Shown: in pieces, positions 1 through 8,800 of the stretch
How the letters are laid out: every line of letters starts with the position of its first letter
Position numbering within the stretch: the first letter of the stretch is position 1
Assembly: GCA_947627455.1 (NCBI GenBank)
Contig: CANQWC010000019.1
Location: 1-41,029 of the forward strand
DNA length: 41,029 nucleotides
Direction: 5' to 3'
Source of the DNA: an uncultured Clostridia bacterium
GTDB taxonomy: Bacteria; Bacillota; Clostridia; Oscillospirales; Ruminococcaceae
The notes under the pieces: model-generated
Database searches by the model: none
What the model saw: the letters and a program-made list of their open reading frames with translations, nothing else
What the model was told of the DNA's origin: nothing
Translations under genes and position numbers: made by a program

Positions 1-1300
1 CGTCGGAAAGCCCCGCCGCAAAAATCGTGCCGAGCTCTTTATCGTCATAATACTGAACCCCCGCTTCGGTATGCGCGGTCTCGGCCTCGTTCACCGCAAG
101 GGCGTCAAGGTTTGCAATCTGCTTTACTCCGCTGTCGGTCATCGAGGCGGGCTTTATCGTCGCGGTCTTTTCATCGACCTCGCAAAGGTCGATGCCGATG
201 CTTCTGAAGCCGTCGGCCCTCGAGAGCTTATCCATGTTCTCAAGAAGCGAAACGTTCTGATAGAGCAGGTAGTAGCTTCCGTTGAACTTCTGGAGGTGAG
301 AGTGGTTGTTTGAGAACGGATAGCCGTGCTGGTTCGGGTTGGTGAGGTACTCGCCGCCCCACTTCCAGCTGTCGGGGTCGAGCGGGTCGTCGGAGGTCAT
401 ATAGACCATCGAGCAGGTCTGCGGCGCGGTGCCGAGCTCGACAGGCGAAATGCTTCTGTCTTCATAGTTTGAGCAGTAGGTCAAAACGTATTTTCCGCCG
501 ATGTAGTTGAGCTCGTTCGCCTCAAAGTGGAAATATGTCGGGACTTTGATTATCTCGCTGTCTATCGAGGTCATATTTTTGCCGAGCTTTGCCAAACGGC
601 AGTTGCCCGTTCTGAGGCCGTTTTCGTCAGAGTGCTGAGCCTCCCCTCCGCCGAAAGCTATCCAGCCGACGCCGTTGTCGTCGATGACAACGCCGGGGTC
701 GAAGCACCAGCAGACGGGGTCGTCTTTGAGGCCCTTCATGTCGTTATAGACAAGCGGGCCGCCGATCGGGTCTTTCCACGGGCCCGTCGGCGAAGTCGAT
801 GTCAGAACCCCGACGCCCGCGGCGGAATTCGCGAAGTAAAGATAGAAGTGGGTCTTGCCGTCCGATTCCTCGCGGGAAACTATCGAGGGAGCCCATGAGC
901 AGGACGCCCATTCGCAGATCTCGCCGACGGGAATTGTGCCCTCATATCTGAAATTCGCCATGTCAGCGGTCGAGTAAACCGCAAGAGTATTGATACTTCC
1001 GTAGCCGTTGCTGCCGAAGCCCGATTTTGACTCATACTCCTGCGAATCGTTGGTGCCGTAGATGTAAAGCCTGCCGTCATATTCGACTGAGGTCGGGTCG
1101 GCAAAGAATACGTCGGAGGAAATCGGGTTGTTCTCGTCCATTCCCTTATAAGCCTCGGAAAGCCTGCTTCCGACGGAATAACCGAGGTCTGCCGACGGCG
1201 TAAGCTCGCCGTCGAACTTGAATTCGGCGGGGGTCGCCCCGCAGGCGGTCAGCGTTGAGAGTATTGTCGCCATAATTATTATCCTTTTCAAAGTTTTCAT
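1..1300 (-). CDS. GH43-family glycosidase lipoprotein, 3' end cut by the window edge
   Basis: Probable secreted arabinan/xylan-degrading glycosidase; the fold is clear but the substrate is not. The reading frame is open from the ATG at 1300 to the window edge (433 codons, no stop), so the C-terminus is missing. Residues 1-20 form a lipoprotein signal ending in lipobox LTAC (Cys20), so the enzyme should sit on the outer face of the membrane. GH43 five-bladed propeller landmarks follow: FFADPT (Asp68, probable catalytic base), CFDPGVVIDDNG (Asp201, pKa modulator) and FHFEANELNYIGGKYVLTY (Glu260, probable acid), as expected for an inverting GH43. GAGGAG lies 9 nt upstream of the ATG. A TTGAAA/TATAAT promoter precedes it, so it is probably transcribed alone or as the first gene leftwards. 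Confidence 0.85.
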   Translation of the reverse strand, partial: MKTLKRIIIMATILSTLTACGATPAEFKFDGELTPSADLGYSVGSRLSEAYKGMDENNPISSDVFFADPTSVEYDGRLYIYGTNDSQEYESKSGFGSNGYGSINTLAVYSTADMANFRYEGTIPVGEICEWASCSWAPSIVSREESDGKTHFYLYFANSAAGVGVLTSTSPTGPWKDPIGGPLVYNDMKGLKDDPVCWCFDPGVVIDDNGVGWIAFGGGEAQHSDENGLRTGNCRLAKLGKNMTSIDSEIIKVPTYFHFEANELNYIGGKYVLTYCSNYEDRSISPVELGTAPQTCSMVYMTSDDPLDPDSWKWGGEYLTNPNQHGYPFSNNHSHLQKFNGSYYLLYQNVSLLENMDKLSRADGFRSIGIDLCEVDEKTATIKPASMTDSGVKQIANLDALAVNEAETAHTEAGVQYYDDKELGTIFAAGLSD

Positions 1301-1345
1301 ATTATCAGTCTCCTCGTTCAGAACCTTAGAGCTATTGACATTTTG

Positions 1346-1374
1346 ATTATAACTTAACCGCAAGTTTTTTTCAA
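1346..1374 (-). promoter_or_regulatory. Promoter of the GH43 gene
   Basis: On the minus strand TTGAAA (1369-1374) is followed after exactly 17 bp by TATAAT (1346-1351), giving a leader of about 40 nt before the ATG at 1300. The 1301-1614 gap holds this promoter and the divergent one for the phosphate transporter. I see no other feature in it. Confidence 0.7.
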
Positions 1375-1520
1375 GAGGTATTGACAAATAATGAGGATAT
1401 CTCACCGAATTTTTCAGTTTTGGCTAATATTGAGTTAAAAATATCGCACTGAAAAAATGACATATAAGCGCCAAAGGTGACAGCTAAATTTATGCAAACT
1501 GACTTTTTTCTTTGCGGGGC

Positions 1521-1549
1521 TTGAAAAAAACGCCGTATTCTGCTATTAT
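1521..1549 (+). promoter_or_regulatory. Promoter of the Na/Pi cotransporter gene
   Basis: TTGAAA (1521-1526) and TATTAT (1544-1549) are separated by 17 bp, and TGC directly before the -10 makes it an extended -10 promoter. Transcription would start near 1556, ahead of the ATG at 1615. Confidence 0.7.
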
Positions 1550-1614
1550 TTTATTGTAAATGTAAGGTTGTGATTTGTGCCGAGGTCGGCAGATTTAAGA
1601 AACAGGAGAATAAA

Positions 1615-3372
1615 ATGACATTTTCTGACTATCTTTCGCTTCTCGGAGGCGTGGCGTTCTTCCTCTTCGGAATGAACACGATGGGCGGCGGGCTTAAACA
1701 GCTCGCGGGGAACAAGATGGAAGCTGTTTTGTGGAAGCTTTCGTCTACCCCTTTCAAGGGTTTCCTGCTCGGCACCCTTGTCGCTGCGGCGATTCAGTCG
1801 TCGGGCGCAACGACCGTAATGGTCATAAGCTTTGTTTCAACAGGTATGATGACATTCTCCCAATCCGTCGGAATTGTTCTCGGCGCAAACGTCGGAACAA
1901 CGATGACGGGCTGGATTCTTTCCATTTCAAACGCGAACAGCGGCTCTTTCACCACCGTATTGATCTCCCTGCTTGCTCTGGCGGGTTGTGCGATGGTGCT
2001 TTTTTCGCACAAAAATACCTATCGGGCGATCGGAAACGTCGCCCTCGGGCTTGCAACGCTTCTTCTTGCGATGTCTTTGATAAGCGACTCGGTCAGCCCG
2101 CTTAAAGAGAGCCCGCGCTTTGCAAACCTTCTTATCCTCTTCCGAAATCCCCTCTTCGGCATTTTGGCGGGCGCCCTCATCACCGCGGTAACGCAATCGA
2201 GCTCGGCATCGGTAGGTATTTTACAGGCCCTTTCGGTCAGCGGCGCTATCCCCTATTCGGTATGCCTGCCCATCATCATCGGTATAAACATCGGCGCGGC
2301 GACGCCTGTTCTTATCGCAATGCTCGGCGCTAACCGAAACGGCAAGCGCACCGCGGTATCATATCTTGTCATCAACGTCATCGCGTTCATCGCGACGTAT
2401 ATAGTATATATCCCCGCGAACCTGATATTTGACATGTCGTTCATGAACGGGCCCGCGAACGTCCTCGGCATAGCCATAATGAACACCGTGCTGAGGCTTA
2501 TAATGGTCGCGTTCGTGCTCCCCGCGCTGAAACAGGTTGAAAAGCTCTGCTATATGATAGTCAAGCCCGACCCCGCCGAGCGCGAAGATATGTATGAAAT
2601 AGACAGCCTTGACGACAGCCTACTCAACTATGCGCCGACTGCGCTTGAGCTCTCAAAGAACGCAACGATGAGAATGTGCGACATCGCGACAAAGAACGTT
2701 TACCGCGCGCTTCGGCTTCTTACCGAGTTCGACAGGACGAAATATCAGAAGGTCATCACCAAGGAAGAGCTCTGCGACAAATATGAGGACAAGCTCGGCA
2801 ACTATATCGTCAAGATAGGCAAGAACGGCCTCAACGACAAGCAGCAGGCGATATCGCGCGAGCTTCTTTCCGCCGTCGGCGACTTTGAGCGCCTCAGCGA
2901 CCATGCGCAGAACATCGCCGAGACCGCAAACGAGATTAACGAGAAAAAAATCGCCCTTACCGACGATGTTCTCTCCGAGATAAAGCTTATGGTCGAGGCC
3001 ACGAAGGAGATAATCGGGCTCTCGCGAACCGCTTTTATCGAGCGCCGCCGCGACCTTGCCCTGAAGGTCGAGCCGCTTGAAGAGACCATCGACGAGATGA
3101 CCAAACAGCTTCGGGCGAACCACATCAACAGGGTGTCGTCGAACACCTCGACGATTCTCACGGGGTTTGTATACAGCGACCTGCTTATAAACATCGAGCG
3201 CGTCGCCGACCACTGCTCGAACATCGCGTTCAGCGTTGTTCATAGCTACGACATCAACGCCGAGGAGCACAAATATACCGCTCAGGCGGCCGATTCTCAG
3301 GACTTCCGTGACGAGCTCTCGCAGTACCTTGAAAAATACGTCGAGCCCATCACGCCGAAGCAAGAACAGTAA
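1615..3372 (+). CDS. Na+/phosphate cotransporter family protein with C-terminal PhoU-like domain
   Basis: Likely sodium-coupled phosphate importer of the NptA/YjbB-like Na/Pi-cotransporter II family in the cytoplasmic membrane. The protein has 585 residues. The N-terminal part contains the two inverted QSS repeats that mark the family (IQSSGATTVMVISFVSTG and TQSSSASVGILQALSVSG) within a multi-helix membrane domain running to about residue 330. The remaining roughly 240 residues are helical and charged and resemble PhoU (LSDHAQNIAE and RVADHCSNIAF are the paired PhoU-type helices), the usual fusion in Firmicutes. I chose the ATG at 1615 because AGGAG lies 6 nt upstream. The in-frame GTG at 1570 has no ribosome binding site. 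It is monocistronic and ends in a terminator shared with the converging copper operon. Transport specificity is inferred from family. Confidence 0.85.
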   Translation: MTFSDYLSLLGGVAFFLFGMNTMGGGLKQLAGNKMEAVLWKLSSTPFKGFLLGTLVAAAIQSSGATTVMVISFVSTGMMTFSQSVGIVLGANVGTTMTGWILSISNANSGSFTTVLISLLALAGCAMVLFSHKNTYRAIGNVALGLATLLLAMSLISDSVSPLKESPRFANLLILFRNPLFGILAGALITAVTQSSSASVGILQALSVSGAIPYSVCLPIIIGINIGAATPVLIAMLGANRNGKRTAVSYLVINVIAFIATYIVYIPANLIFDMSFMNGPANVLGIAIMNTVLRLIMVAFVLPALKQVEKLCYMIVKPDPAEREDMYEIDSLDDSLLNYAPTALELSKNATMRMCDIATKNVYRALRLLTEFDRTKYQKVITKEELCDKYEDKLGNYIVKIGKNGLNDKQQAISRELLSAVGDFERLSDHAQNIAETANEINEKKIALTDDVLSEIKLMVEATKEIIGLSRTAFIERRRDLALKVEPLEETIDEMTKQLRANHINRVSSNTSTILTGFVYSDLLINIERVADHCSNIAFSVVHSYDINAEEHKYTAQAADSQDFRDELSQYLEKYVEPITPKQEQ

Positions 3373-3381
3373 AAAAATAAA

Positions 3382-3410
3382 CCCTCGGGAGACCGAGGGC
3401 TTAATTTTTT
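3382..3410 (+). terminator. Rho-independent terminator, probably bidirectional
   Basis: CCCTCGG and CCGAGGG (7 bp) close a GAGA tetraloop and are followed by TTAATTTTTT. The opposite strand has a run of T after the same hairpin, so it can stop both the phosphate transporter gene and the converging copA transcript, whose stop codon is at 3412. Confidence 0.85.
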
Positions 3411-3411
3411 C

Positions 3412-5910
3412 TCAGGCGATTTCGGTGACGGTGTATTCCTTATCCTCGACCGCCTTTTTGAGAACGTCGTTCGGGACGTCCTTTGAAAGGGTGAGAACGG
3501 CGGTGCCCGCGGTGTGGCTTACCTCGGCGCTTTCAACGCCCGCGACGGCCTCAAGAGCCTTCTTGACGGTCGCCTCGCAGTGGCCGCACATCATTCCTTC
3601 GATCTTCATTGTTTTTGTCATGGTGATCTCCTCCTTGATTTCGATTTTTATATCGTTTTTGATTTTTGAATCCCGCTTGGGATTGTGAACGTTTATCAGG
3701 TTGAGCCTTAAAGCGTTTGAAACCACGCAGAAGCTTGAAAGGCTCATCGCGGCGGCGCCGAACATCGGGCTCAGGGTTATCCCGATGGGGATAAACACCC
3801 CCGCCGCAAGGGGTATGCCGACGGCGTTATAGAAGAACGCCCAGAAGAGGTTCTGCCTTATTATTCTCAATGTCGCGCGGCTGAGCCTTATCGCGGCGGC
3901 AGCGTCGGAAAGGCGGCTATGCATCAAAACAACGTCTGCCGCGTCGATGGCAACGTCCGTTCCCGCGCCGATGGCAAGGCCGATATCAGCTGTCGTGAGC
4001 GCGGGCGCGTCGTTGATTCCGTCGCCGACCATCACGACCTTGCCGAGCTCTTTGAGCTTTCTAACGACCGATTCTTTTCCTTGGGGAAGAACCCCCGCGA
4101 CGACCTCGTCGACACCCGCCTCAGCGCCGATAGCGCGGGCGGTTTTTTCGTTGTCGCCCGTGAGCATGACGACCTTTATGCCCATGTTCTGAAGCTCTGC
4201 GACAGCGCTCGGGCTGTCCTCCTTGATGACGTCGGCAACCGCGATCATGCCCAAAAGCCTGCCGCCGCGAGTGAAGAGCAGCGGAGTCTTCCCGCTCTCT
4301 GAGAGGCTTTCGGCGGATTTTTTCATATCATCGCCGACCTCTGCCCTGCCGCTTATGAATTTAAAGCTGCCGCCGAGGGTCTCGCTCCCCGCGACGTTCG
4401 CCCGAATCCCGCTGCCGACAAGCGCCTCAAAGCCCGTGACCTCATCGGAAGAAACGCCGCGCTCATCGCCGAGGCGGATTATTGCCTTTGCGAGCGGGTG
4501 CTCGCTGAGCTTTTCAAGCGAGTAAGCGCACCTTAGAAGCTCCTCCTCGGTTACGCCCTCGGCAGGAATTAAATCGGTGACGCGCGGCTCGCCGAGGGTT
4601 ATCGTGCCAGTTTTGTCGAGCACCGCGATGGCGGCCTTGCCCGTCTCCTCGAGAGAAACGGCGGTTTTGAAGAGAATTCCGTTCTTTGCGCCGACGCCGT
4701 TGCCGACCATTATCGCGACGGGCGTAGCAAGCCCAAGGGCGCAGGGGCAGCTTATCACAAGGACCGAAATTCCCCTCGCGAGGGCAAACCCGACCCCCCT
4801 GCCGATCAGAAGCCAGACAAAGGCGGTCACAAGCGCGATGCAGATGACCGTCGGGACAAATACGCCCGAGACTCTGTCGGCGATTTTCGCTATGGGCGCC
4901 TTTGTCGCGGCGGCGTCGGAGACCATTTTTATTATCTGAGAGAGTGCGGTGTCCTCGCCGACGCGGGTAGCCTCGCACTTCATGAAGCCCGACTGATTGA
5001 GCGTTCCCGCAGAAACCCCGCTGCCGACGCTCTTGTCGACGGGTATGCTCTCGCCCGTGAGCGCCGATTCATCGACAGCTCCGCCGCCCTCTAAAACCCT
5101 GCCGTCGACGGGCACCTGCTCGCCCGGGCGAACCGCGAAGATATCGCCGATTTTTACCTCTGAAACCGCAACGACGCTTTCAACGCCGTCCCTGATGACT
5201 GTCGCGGTCTTCGGTGCAAGGTTCATAAGGCTTCGCAGGGCGTCGGTGGTCCTGCCCTTCGAGCGCGCCTCAAGCGTCTTGCCGACGGTTATCAGCGTGA
5301 GAATCGTCGCGGCGCTCTCGAAGTAAAACTCGTCCATATATTTCATGACTGCCTCAGAATCGCCTCGGAACTGAGCATCGCACATTAAAAACAGCGCGAC
5401 GGTCGAATAGATAAACGCCGCCGACGCCCCGAGCGCCACAAGGGTATCCATGTTCGGCGAGCGCTTCCAAAGGCTTTTGAAGCCGCTTATGAAGAAGCGC
5501 CGGTTTATCACCATCACGATAACCGTCAGAAGAAGCTGGACAAGCCCCATCATCAGGTGGTTGCCCGCCATGAACGCGGGCACGGGCATGCCGAGCATCA
5601 TGTGACCCATCGTGAAGTACATCAGGATAACCCAGAAAATCAGCGAAAGGACAAGCCTTTTTATCATCTTCGGGGTCTCGGTGTCTTTGAGGGAATCCTC
5701 CGCCGACTTCGCGCCCTTAAGCGAGGCACCGTAACCCGCGTCGGTGACGGCCTTTATTATCGCGGCGGGCGAGGTGCTGCCCTCAACGCCCATTGAGTTT
5801 GTCAGAAGGCTCACCGAACAGCTTTTCACGCCCGAGACCTTCGACACCGCCTTTTCGACCCTCGCGGAGCACGCCGCGCAGGTCATTCCCGTAACATTGT
5901 ACTGAGTCAT
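3412..5910 (-). CDS. copA: Cu(I)-exporting P1B-type ATPase fused in frame to a CopZ-like chaperone domain
   Basis: Pumps Cu+ out of the cytoplasm using ATP. Domains in order: an N-terminal heavy-metal domain (GMTCAAC), membrane helices, the actuator loop LTGES, the ion-binding helix CPC (SCPCALGLATP), the phosphorylation site DKTGTIT, the nucleotide-domain HP (SEHPLAKAI), the hinge GDGINDAPAL, and the last helices with YN (FFYNAVGIPLAAG) and MxxSS (AAMSLSSF). CPC plus YN plus MxxSS is the Cu(I)-specific set. After the usual end of CopA, a polar linker of about 25 residues leads without a stop into a second heavy-metal domain (GMMCGHCEATVKK). That tail has its own ribosome binding site and ATG (see entry at 3619). 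I prefer the start at 5910, because the ATG at 5913 almost touches the ribosome binding site. csoR ends 9 nt upstream, so the two are cotranscribed and copper-controlled. Confidence 0.93.
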   Translation of the reverse strand: MTQYNVTGMTCAACSARVEKAVSKVSGVKSCSVSLLTNSMGVEGSTSPAAIIKAVTDAGYGASLKGAKSAEDSLKDTETPKMIKRLVLSLIFWVILMYFTMGHMMLGMPVPAFMAGNHLMMGLVQLLLTVIVMVINRRFFISGFKSLWKRSPNMDTLVALGASAAFIYSTVALFLMCDAQFRGDSEAVMKYMDEFYFESAATILTLITVGKTLEARSKGRTTDALRSLMNLAPKTATVIRDGVESVVAVSEVKIGDIFAVRPGEQVPVDGRVLEGGGAVDESALTGESIPVDKSVGSGVSAGTLNQSGFMKCEATRVGEDTALSQIIKMVSDAAATKAPIAKIADRVSGVFVPTVICIALVTAFVWLLIGRGVGFALARGISVLVISCPCALGLATPVAIMVGNGVGAKNGILFKTAVSLEETGKAAIAVLDKTGTITLGEPRVTDLIPAEGVTEEELLRCAYSLEKLSEHPLAKAIIRLGDERGVSSDEVTGFEALVGSGIRANVAGSETLGGSFKFISGRAEVGDDMKKSAESLSESGKTPLLFTRGGRLLGMIAVADVIKEDSPSAVAELQNMGIKVVMLTGDNEKTARAIGAEAGVDEVVAGVLPQGKESVVRKLKELGKVVMVGDGINDAPALTTADIGLAIGAGTDVAIDAADVVLMHSRLSDAAAAIRLSRATLRIIRQNLFWAFFYNAVGIPLAAGVFIPIGITLSPMFGAAAMSLSSFCVVSNALRLNLINVHNPKRDSKIKNDIKIEIKEEITMTKTMKIEGMMCGHCEATVKKALEAVAGVESAEVSHTAGTAVLTLSKDVPNDVLKKAVEDKEYTVTEIA
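3619..3634 (-). promoter_or_regulatory. copZ: Internal ribosome binding site and start codon for a separate CopZ chaperone
   Basis: Inside copA, GGAGGAG (3628-3634) lies 6 nt before an in-frame ATG (3619-3621). Translation from there to the common stop at 3412 gives a complete 69-residue heavy-metal-domain protein starting MTKTMKIEGMMCGHC, the size and composition of free CopZ copper chaperones. The site is the strongest ribosome binding site in the operon, which suggests both a fusion and a free chaperone are made. That is inference from sequence alone. Confidence 0.6.
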
Positions 5911-5919
5911 CATCTCACC

Positions 5920-6222
5920 CTATTTCATAAGCTTCTGAAGCGTTCCGACAAGCTCGTCGATGACCGCTTCGTCGCCGTTTTTGATATCCCTCACGACGCA
6001 GCCCTTTATGTGCCTCGCGATGAGGTCGCGGTTGAATGAATTTATCGCGGCAGAGGCGGCGGCCGACTGAACAAGAATATCGGGGCAGTAGGCGTCGCGC
6101 TCGACCATTCCGCGGATTCCCCTGATCTGACCCTCGATTCTGTTGAGGCGGTGAATGAGCTTTTTGCGCTCCTCCTCCGAGCGGTCGGTGGTCTTTCGGC
6201 ATTCGCAGGTCTTTTCAGCCAT
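5920..6222 (-). CDS. csoR: CsoR-type copper-sensing transcriptional repressor
   Basis: Small all-helical DUF156 repressor that leaves DNA when it binds Cu(I). The 100 residues contain the family core RLNRIEGQIRGI and the copper ligands Cys46 (AYCPDIL), His71 and Cys75 (ARHIKGC), the C-H-C set that separates CsoR from formaldehyde (FrmR) and nickel (RcnR) sensors. An additional Cys-x-Cys sits near the N-terminus (residues 6 and 8). The start has CGGAG 8 nt upstream. It is first gene of the operon with copA, 9 nt apart, under a promoter that contains two CsoR-type palindromes, so autoregulation is expected. Confidence 0.92.
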   Translation of the reverse strand: MAEKTCECRKTTDRSEEERKKLIHRLNRIEGQIRGIRGMVERDAYCPDILVQSAAASAAINSFNRDLIARHIKGCVVRDIKNGDEAVIDELVGTLQKLMK

Positions 6223-6249
6223 AATATCAACTCCGTGACTTTGTCAAAT

Positions 6250-6266
6250 ATACCCCATCGGGGTAT
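6250..6266. promoter_or_regulatory. CsoR operator O2 (perfect palindrome)
   Basis: ATACCCC-ATC-GGGGTAT is a perfect 7-3-7 palindrome resembling the Bacillus subtilis CsoR operator (TACCC...GGGTA type). It overlaps the expected transcription start of csoR-copA. Confidence 0.75.
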
Positions 6267-6270
6267 TATC

Positions 6271-6299
6271 AGTATATACCCCTCTCGGGTATTTGTCAA
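6271..6299 (-). promoter_or_regulatory. csoR-copA promoter with embedded CsoR operator O1
   Basis: TTGACA (6294-6299) and TATACT (6271-6276) are 17 bp apart on the minus strand. The spacer is almost entirely a second CsoR-like palindrome (6276-6292, ATACCCC-TCT-CGGGTAT, one mismatched pair). Its centre lies 26 bp from that of the perfect copy. Repressor on it would block RNA polymerase directly. Confidence 0.8.
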
Positions 6300-6326
6300 G
6301 GGGTTTTCAAAATATTTTTATAAGTA

Positions 6327-6355
6327 TTGACTTTCCTGCCCCTTGAACTTATAAT
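6327..6355 (+). promoter_or_regulatory. Promoter of the epimerase/phosphorylase operon
   Basis: TTGACT (6327-6332) and TATAAT (6350-6355) are 17 bp apart. Transcription would start near 6362, about 40 nt before the ATG at 6401. Confidence 0.7.
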
Positions 6356-6400
6356 GGGATATGACAGTTTTTTAAAATTATTCGCAAAAGAGGAATGATC

Positions 6401-7573
6401 ATGAAAGAATACATAAACGAAGTGAAAAGCGAGCTCTGCGGCCGCATTATCCCGTTCTGGAAAGGGCTTCGGGACGACAGGCTCGGCGGCTATATCGGTC
6501 AGGTCGACTTCGACCTCACCCGAAGGCCCGAGGCCGAGCGCGGCTGCATTCTCAACAGCAGGATACTCTGGTTCTTCTCAGAGGCCTATATGCTGCTCGG
6601 CGACGATAGCCTGCTCGACGAAGCGGACCACGCCTACGAGATGCTGATTAAAATGACCGACCCGAAAAACGGCGGCGTCTATTGGTCGCTCAACGCCGAC
6701 GGAACGGTCTTTGACGGCACCAAGCACACCTATAATCAGGCGTTCGCGATCTATGCGCTCTCAGCCTATTACCGCGCGTCGAAAAGGCGCGACGCCCTTG
6801 AGCGCGCCTATGAGCTCTTCGACACGGTCGAGACAAAATGCTTCGACGGCAGGGGGTATCTTGAAGCCTTCACCGCCGACTGGAAGCCCGAGAGCAACGA
6901 AAAACTCAGCGAAAACGGCGTTGAGGCGGGACGAACGATGAACACCCTGCTTCACGTCATGGAGGGGTATACGGGGCTCTACGAGGCCGACCGCAGCGAA
7001 AAGGTCCGCGAAAAGCTTTACTTCATCGCCGACGTCTTTGAAAATAAAATCTACAACCGTGAAAAGCATCGGCAGGAGGTTTTCTTCGACCTCGACTACA
7101 ACACGCTCATCGACCTGCATAGCTTCGGGCACGACATCGAGACCTCATGGCTGATGGACCACACGCTCGACGTTTTGGGCGATGAAAAGCTCACCCAAAG
7201 AATTCGCCCGCTTCTTCTTGAGATGGCCGAAAAAACTCTCGAAGTCGCGTTCACCGACCACGGCTTCTGCAACGAGAGCGAGAACGGCGTCATCAACACA
7301 ACGAGAATATGGTGGGTCCAGGCCGAGGCGCTGCTCGGGTTCATGAACGCCTATAAGCACACTCACGAAGAAAAATTCCGCGAGGCATATCTGAGCCAGT
7401 GGAGGTTTATCCGCGACGTTCTCACCGACAGGCGCGAGGGCTCGGAATGGTTCTGGTGCACCGACGAAAACGGCGTGCCCGCCGAAAAGCCGATAGTCGA
7501 GCCGTGGAAGTGCCCCTATCACAACGGAAGAATGTGCATGGAAATTATCAGGAGGGTTAAAAATGACCTATAA
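6401..7573 (+). CDS. Cellobiose 2-epimerase
   Basis: Cytoplasmic enzyme that epimerises the reducing-end sugar of beta-1,4-disaccharides at C2. In mannan users it turns beta-1,4-mannobiose into mannosylglucose. The 390 residues match the usual length of the family and its (alpha/alpha)6 barrel. Residues aligned with the known Ruminococcus albus active site are visible: Arg54 (LNSRILW), His244, Glu247 and Trp250 ([10 protein letters not shown]), then [13 protein letters not shown] and the terminal [10 protein letters not shown] with the catalytic His. I use the ATG at 6401, which has AGAGGA 6 nt upstream. The ATG at 6395 directly abuts that site. The 3' end overlaps the next gene by 11 nt, indicating translational coupling with the phosphorylase that uses its product. 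It is not the N-acetylglucosamine epimerase, given the His/Trp set and gene partner. Confidence 0.9.
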   Translation: MKEYINEVKSELCGRIIPFWKGLRDDRLGGYIGQVDFDLTRRPEAERGCILNSRILWFFSEAYMLLGDDSLLDEADHAYEMLIKMTDPKNGGVYWSLNADGTVFDGTKHTYNQAFAIYALSAYYRASKRRDALERAYELFDTVETKCFDGRGYLEAFTADWKPESNEKLSENGVEAGRTMNTLLHVMEGYTGLYEADRSEKVREKLYFIADVFENKIYNREKHRQEVFFDLDYNTLIDLHSFGHDIETSWLMDHTLDVLGDEKLTQRIRPLLLEMAEKTLEVAFTDHGFCNESENGVINTTRIWWVQAEALLGFMNAYKHTHEEKFREAYLSQWRFIRDVLTDRREGSEWFWCTDENGVPAEKPIVEPWKCPYHNGRMCMEIIRRVKNDL

Positions 7574-8726
7574 CGAGCTCAACAGGCGCTATGAGGCGCT
7601 CATCGCGAAGAAAAACAAAGTCGACGAAAGCAGATATAACGGCATCTTCGAGCGCTGGCAGAACCCCGTTCTTACCCGCGACCACGTTCCGCCGTTCTGG
7701 GTGTTTGACCCCAACCCCGAGACCAACCCGCATATGATGCAGCGCCTCGGCATCAACGCGGTTTTCAACAGCGGCGCGATAATGCTCGACGGAAAATTCT
7801 GCCTTGTCGCGAGGGTCGAGGGCGCCGACCGAAAGAGCTTCTTTGCGGTCGCGAAGTCTGACAGCCCCGTCGACGGTTTCAGATTTCTTGACGAGCCCGT
7901 GATTCTGCCCGACACCTGCCCCGACGAGACGAATGTTTATGACATGCGCCTCACAAAGCATGAGGACGGCCGGATCTACGGGGTGTTCTGCTCGGAGTCA
8001 AAGGACAGGAGCGTAAACGATCTCTCGGCGGCGACGGCTGCCGCGGGAATCGTTCGCACAAAGGATCTCGTCAGCTGGGAGAGGCTGCCGAACCTCAAGA
8101 CCCTGCGCTCGCCCCAGCAGAGAAATGTTTTGCTTCACCCCGAATTTGTCAACGGCAAGTATGCGTTCTATACCCGCCCGATGGACGATTTCATCGAGAC
8201 GGGAAGCGGCGGAGGAATAGGCTTCGGGCTCTGCGACGACATCACGAACGCGGTCATCGACGAGGAGAAGATGACCTCGGTGAGAAAATATCACACCATC
8301 ACCGAGTCGAAGAACGGCGCGGGCGCGGTGCCGATAAAGACCGACAGAGGCTGGATACATATTGCCCACGGCGTGAGGAACACCGCGGCGGGCCTGAGAT
8401 ACGTCATCTATGCCTTTGCGACCGCCCTTGACGACCCCTCGAGGGTCATCGCCGAGCCGAGCGGTTTCCTGATTGCCCCTTACGGCGGCGAAAGGGTCGG
8501 CGATGTTTCAAACGTAGTATTCACCAACGGCGCGATCGCTACCCCCGACGGCAAGGTTTATATCTACTACGCCTCGAGCGACACGCGGCTTCACGTCGCC
8601 TCGACCGACATCGAGCGCCTCACCGACTATGTTTTCAACACGCCCTCCGACCCGCTCCGCAGCGCCGACTGCGTCAGGCAGCGCGTCGGGTTCATCAGGA
8701 AGAATCTTGAATACCTCGGGAAATAA
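7563..8726 (+). CDS. 4-O-beta-D-mannosyl-D-glucose phosphorylase (GH130 subfamily 1)
   Basis: Probably splits mannosylglucose with inorganic phosphate into mannose 1-phosphate and glucose in the cytoplasm. The 387-residue length and the blocks [30 protein letters not shown] and [17 protein letters not shown] are those of GH130_1. The Asp in YDMRL is the likely proton donor. AGGAGG lies 7 nt before the ATG, and the gene starts inside the end of the epimerase gene. The pair is the established epimerase-phosphorylase route for beta-1,4-mannobiose. Other GH130 members act on mannobiose or longer mannans; the operon partner favours mannosylglucose. No mannanase or dedicated transporter is seen beside it. 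Confidence 0.9.
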   Translation: MTYNELNRRYEALIAKKNKVDESRYNGIFERWQNPVLTRDHVPPFWVFDPNPETNPHMMQRLGINAVFNSGAIMLDGKFCLVARVEGADRKSFFAVAKSDSPVDGFRFLDEPVILPDTCPDETNVYDMRLTKHEDGRIYGVFCSESKDRSVNDLSAATAAAGIVRTKDLVSWERLPNLKTLRSPQQRNVLLHPEFVNGKYAFYTRPMDDFIETGSGGGIGFGLCDDITNAVIDEEKMTSVRKYHTITESKNGAGAVPIKTDRGWIHIAHGVRNTAAGLRYVIYAFATALDDPSRVIAEPSGFLIAPYGGERVGDVSNVVFTNGAIATPDGKVYIYYASSDTRLHVASTDIERLTDYVFNTPSDPLRSADCVRQRVGFIRKNLEYLGK

Positions 8727-8733
8727 TGAAAAA

Positions 8734-8764
8734 GGCCGTGGGGGTTCCACGGTCTTATTTTTTT
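8734..8764 (+). terminator. Terminator of the epimerase/phosphorylase operon
   Basis: GGCCGTGG pairs with CCACGGTC (one G-T pair), followed by TTATTTTTTT. Confidence 0.85.
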
Positions 8765-8800
8765 AAAAACACCGCAGAGGATAAACGCCCGCTGCGGTGT
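8765..8800 (-). terminator. Terminator of tRNA-Arg
   Basis: Reading the minus strand, ACACCGCAG (8792-8800) pairs over 9 bp with CTGCGGTGT (8769-8777) around a 14-nt loop and is followed by TTTTT. It begins in the CCA end of the tRNA gene. Confidence 0.75.

Noticed and set aside
1570-1614. GTG-initiated extension of the Na/Pi cotransporter gene
   Set aside because: No ribosome binding site at the GTG, the added residues lack family resemblance, and AGGAG stands at ideal distance before the ATG at 1615.
2653-3363. Antisense frame of 236 codons opposite the PhoU-like domain
   Set aside because: No start signal, no motif, and the sense strand is clearly coding.
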